DNA of 9,247 nucleotides. It comes from Cyanobacteria bacterium K_DeepCast_35m_m2_023. Lineage in GTDB: Bacteria; Cyanobacteriota; Cyanobacteriia; PCC-6307; Cyanobiaceae. The DNA lies in contig VGQR01000057.1 of the NCBI GenBank assembly GCA_016882345.1, positions 1 to 9,247 of the forward strand, read 5' to 3'. The translations under genes and the position numbers were made by a program. Positions within the stretch are counted from its first letter, which is position 1; the number at the start of each line of letters is the position of its first letter. This document shows, one piece after another, positions 6,672-9,247 of the stretch. Below the pieces are notes generated by a model. The model worked only from the letters and a program-made list of their open reading frames with translations, was not told the DNA's origin and did no database searches.

Positions 6672-8525
6672 ATGGCAGCGCGGCACCGCTGGGTCTGGGG
6701 ACTGGCAGCTCTGATCAGCGTCACAGCGGCGGGTCTCGCTGCGCTGCAGCCGCGACCCTGGCGGCTGGTCGAGCGGGGCTTTGAAGCCCAGCTGCTGCGT
6801 TGGCGAGGGTCGCGCCAGCCCCCACCCCAGCTGCTGCTGGTCGAGATCGATGACGCCACCCTGCAGCAGGGTGATTGGTTTGCCGATCAAGCCGTGGTGC
6901 CCGAGTGGGCCCGCGGTATCGACGATCTGCCCTGGCCACGGGCGCGTTACGGCGATCTGCTGGATCGCTTGTTGCGCGCCGGCGCCTCGGCGATCGCGAT
7001 CAATGTGGTGTTTGAGGGGCCGAGCCTCAAGGGACCGGACGACGATGCCGCCCTGACTCGCCAGCTGGGGCGCTGGAGCGATCGCGTCGTGCTGGCGGCC
7101 GAAATGCTCGAGCCCCAGGACCCACTCGCCGGCAGCGCCCTGACCCTGGTGCAACCCGATCGTTTGGCGGCCGCGCTGGCCAGGCCGTTACCGATCGGCC
7201 TGAGCAACATTGTGGTGGCCAATGCCGACCAGCCGGCACGCCATCCCGAGCACTACGGCCGCCGCCTGCTGCCGGCCAGCGGCGCTGCCCCCATGCCCTC
7301 GCTTGCTGCCCGCCTGCTGCAGCAGGCCGGCGTCAGCAGCCGTCAGAACGATGCCGAGCGGCTGCTCAATTTCTATGGCCCTGCCGGCCAGTTCCGTCAT
7401 GTCTCGGCCTGGCAGGTGCTGGATCCGGCGCGCTGGGCCCTGCTGCGTCGCCAATCCAACCTCGCCGGGACCCTGGTGCTGGTGGGCCCGGTGAGCGCGA
7501 ATGGCACCGCTGGTTTCGAGACCCCATTCGGTCGACTCAGCGGTCTCGAGGTCATGGCCACAGCCATCGCCAATTCGCTCGATGGCAGCGGTTTGCTGCT
7601 GTGGCCTGCTGCCCCCTGGTCGCGCGGCCTGTTGGCGCTGCTGCCCCTGTTGGGGGTGCTGCTGCTGGCGCGCCTGCGGACCGCTTTGGCGGTCCGCCTG
7701 CTGGCGGCGGCGTTGGCGTTGGCCTTGATCGCCCTGACCACCGCGGCGGCCTGGTCCCAATCGCTGGTGCTGCTGCCGGCCCTGGCGGCGTCGGCCGGGG
7801 TGATCGCCTTGGTGGTGCTGTTCAGCGCCGATGCCTACCTGGGCGAACTGGCCGAGCGTCGGCGCCTGCGCCGCACGTTCGAGCGCTACGTGGCCCCCAC
7901 GGTGGTGCGCGAGATCCTGGCCGATCCCCGCTCGGCCGATGGCCTGCTGCAGGGCAAGGCGATGCCGGTGACGGTGCTGTTCTCGGACATCAAGGGCTTC
8001 ACCCAGATGACCCAGCGCCGCACCCGCGACGGCCAGATCCCGCTGCACCTGAGCCAGCTCAACACCTACCTGGGCGCCATGGTCGAGGTGATCACGGCCC
8101 ACGGCGGCACCATCGACAAGTTCATCGGCGACTGCGTCATGGCCGTGTTCGGCTCCCCGATCAGCCGCGGGCAGCAGGCCGAGGCCCTCGCCGCGGTGCA
8201 CGCCGCCATCGCCATGGCCGAACGCCTCAACGCGCTCAACGCCGAGTGGGCCGCCGCCGGGTTGGAGCCCTTCTTCAACGGGGTCGGACTGGCCACCGGC
8301 GAGGCGGCGGTCGGTCAGATCGGCAGTCCGCAGCGGCTTGATTTCACCGTCATCGGCGACACTGTCAACCTGGCGGCGCGGCTCGAATCGCTGACCCGTG
8401 TGGTCGAGACGCCCCTGTTGGTGGATCGCACCACCGCCGAGCTGGTGGCCGCTGAGATCCCGATGGTCTCGGCGGGAGTTCACAGCATCAAAGGGATCGG
8501 TGAGGTGGAGGTGTTTCGCCGCTGA
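6672..8525 (+). CDS. CHASE2-domain class III adenylate cyclase, membrane-bound
   Basis: A 617-residue sensor enzyme converting ATP to cAMP and diphosphate. It has one N-terminal membrane helix (about 8-25), a periplasmic CHASE2 sensor (about 30-305, including LLLVEIDDATL, DLPWPRARYGDLLDRL and INVVFEGPS), three closely spaced membrane helices (about 318-335, 340-360, 365-387) and a cytoplasmic cyclase domain (about 400-617). The catalytic residues I looked for are present: metal-binding Asp439 in FSDIKGFT and Asp487 in IGDCVMAVFG, purine-selecting Lys483 in GTIDKF, Thr559 in DFTVIGDTVN, and transition-state Asn566 and Arg570 in NLAARLES. Lys plus Thr is the class IIIb adenylate-cyclase pattern, as in bicarbonate-responsive CyaB1 of Anabaena; guanylate cyclases have Glu and Cys or similar instead. 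It follows the FecR-like gene by 11 nt, and its last 38 nt overlap the 3' end of the opposite-strand ThiO gene. The sensed signal is unknown. Confidence 0.95.
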   Translation: MAARHRWVWGLAALISVTAAGLAALQPRPWRLVERGFEAQLLRWRGSRQPPPQLLLVEIDDATLQQGDWFADQAVVPEWARGIDDLPWPRARYGDLLDRLLRAGASAIAINVVFEGPSLKGPDDDAALTRQLGRWSDRVVLAAEMLEPQDPLAGSALTLVQPDRLAAALARPLPIGLSNIVVANADQPARHPEHYGRRLLPASGAAPMPSLAARLLQQAGVSSRQNDAERLLNFYGPAGQFRHVSAWQVLDPARWALLRRQSNLAGTLVLVGPVSANGTAGFETPFGRLSGLEVMATAIANSLDGSGLLLWPAAPWSRGLLALLPLLGVLLLARLRTALAVRLLAAALALALIALTTAAAWSQSLVLLPALAASAGVIALVVLFSADAYLGELAERRRLRRTFERYVAPTVVREILADPRSADGLLQGKAMPVTVLFSDIKGFTQMTQRRTRDGQIPLHLSQLNTYLGAMVEVITAHGGTIDKFIGDCVMAVFGSPISRGQQAEALAAVHAAIAMAERLNALNAEWAAAGLEPFFNGVGLATGEAAVGQIGSPQRLDFTVIGDTVNLAARLESLTRVVETPLLVDRTTAELVAAEIPMVSAGVHSIKGIGEVEVFRR

Positions 8526-9247
8526 ACGGCTCGGTCCAGCCAAAGCGGCGCCAGTCAAAGGCCTGCAGCAGCGCCTGCTGCTCAGCCTCAAGCGGTTCTG
8601 CAGCGATCGCGCCCGCCAGCAGATCGGCGGTGATCGCCGCCAGCAGCACGCCATTGCGGTAGTGGCCGGTGGCTAGCCACAGCCCGGGGATCGGGCTGGC
8701 CCCCAGCAGTGGCCCCTCGTCAGGGGTGCCGGGCCGATACCCCCACCAGCGCTCCATCGGTGGCCATTGGGCGGCCGCCGGCAGCAGGCCGCTGATGCCC
8801 ACCTGCAGCTGGCGCTGGCCAAAGGGGGTCAGCCCATCGGCGAACCCGGCCTCGGGTTCACTGGTGGCCCCCACCACGATCAGGCCGTCCTCGCGCGGCA
8901 CCAGGTAGGTGCCCGGCCCAAAGAGCACGTGCTGCAGGGCCTGCTGCGGGCCCTGCAGCGACAGCATTTGCCCCTTGATCGGCACCACGGGCAGCTGGGG
9001 CAGCAGCTGGGCGCTCCAGGCGCCGCAGGCCAGCACCGCCTGATCGCAGCCCAGCCGGCGCCGCTCGCCGGCAGCATCGAGCAGCTCGACCGCCTGCAGC
9101 TGCCCGGCGCTGCCGGTCACCAGGCCCGTGGCGCTGCAGCCCTCTTCAAAGGCCACCCCCAGGTGGGTGCAGGCCCGCTCCAGGGCTCGCATCAGCTGGC
9201 GGCGGTTGTCGATCTGGCCGTCCTGGCTGAACAGCCAGCCCGCCTGC
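8488..9247 (-). CDS. thiO: Glycine oxidase ThiO-like FAD-dependent amine oxidase (partial, N-terminus beyond right edge)
   Basis: The frame is open from the right edge (first complete codon at 9246) to a TGA at 8488, giving 252 residues. The FAD-binding GxGxxG start of the protein lies off the window. Seen motifs of the DAO-fold glycine oxidases are the DGQIDNRRQLM stretch, ACGAWSAQLL, PIKGQML, the WGYRPGTPDEGPLLG block (8745-8701, with the carboxylate-binding Arg) and GHYRNGVLLA (from 8667). ThiO oxidises glycine to iminoacetate/glyoxylate imine for the thiazole ring of thiamine. The last ten residues (GETPPPHRSL) are encoded within the tail of the opposite-strand cyclase gene and look like a non-conserved extension. 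There is no ThiG fusion at this C-terminus. Another DadA/ThiO-type oxidase is possible, but the RPGTPDEGP and GHYRNG blocks favour ThiO. It has no evident link to the exporter. Confidence 0.88.
   Translation of the reverse strand, partial: QAGWLFSQDGQIDNRRQLMRALERACTHLGVAFEEGCSATGLVTGSAGQLQAVELLDAAGERRRLGCDQAVLACGAWSAQLLPQLPVVPIKGQMLSLQGPQQALQHVLFGPGTYLVPREDGLIVVGATSEPEAGFADGLTPFGQRQLQVGISGLLPAAAQWPPMERWWGYRPGTPDEGPLLGASPIPGLWLATGHYRNGVLLAAITADLLAGAIAAEPLEAEQQALLQAFDWRRFGWTEPFSGETPPPHRSL

Noticed and set aside
8526..8600. Transcription terminator after the cyclase gene
   Set aside because: I see no stem followed by a T-run, and the stretch is coding sequence of the ThiO-like gene on the other strand.
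7188..8654. Long minus-strand open frame (488 codons) opposite the cyclase
   Set aside because: The translation is His/Gln/Arg-rich with no recognisable domain, and it lies antisense to a cyclase with all the catalytic motifs I looked for.

Overview
The window is GC-rich and tightly packed. It looks like a piece of a cyanobacterial chromosome, probably a high-GC unicellular picocyanobacterium of the Synechococcus/Cyanobium kind. That assignment is an inference from three things: an NHLP/NHLM-type peptide export operon, a FecR-like/CHASE2-cyclase pair and a stand-alone ThiO-type oxidase lying close together, plus the base composition. No rRNA, tRNA, CRISPR array, insertion sequence or obvious phage gene is visible.

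Left part (1 to about 5727, minus strand, read right to left): a four-gene operon for a leader-cleaving peptide exporter. The order of transcription is (i) a protein with two cyclic-nucleotide-binding-like domains, (ii) an NHLP-family ABC permease/ATPase, (iii) an HlyD-like membrane-fusion protein, and (iv) a C39 peptidase/ABC permease that runs off the left edge. The junctions are a 3-nt gap with a TTG start and a strong Shine-Dalgarno, a 4-nt ATGA overlap, and a 4-nt gap, so the genes are almost certainly co-transcribed and translationally coupled. The C39 Cys/His/Asp triad and the ATPase motifs of gene (ii) are intact. No substrate peptide gene is seen in the window.

Middle (5728-5862): a 135-nt divergent intergenic region with one plausible minus-strand promoter. 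From it the plus strand carries a two-gene unit: a secreted FecR-domain protein (5863-6660) and, 11 nt later, a membrane CHASE2 sensor/class III adenylate cyclase (6672-8525) with all the catalytic residues I looked for.

Right end (8488 to the edge, minus strand): the C-terminal two thirds or so of a glycine oxidase/ThiO-like FAD enzyme, which overlaps the cyclase gene tail to tail by 38 nt.

The most interesting aspect is the layout. A membrane cyclase with a periplasmic sensor sits head to head with an export operon whose first gene encodes a tandem cNMP-binding-fold protein, which suggests a signal-gated exporter. The caveat is that both cNMP-binding folds appear to lack the usual phosphate-binding arginine, so direct cAMP control is unproven and may be wrong.
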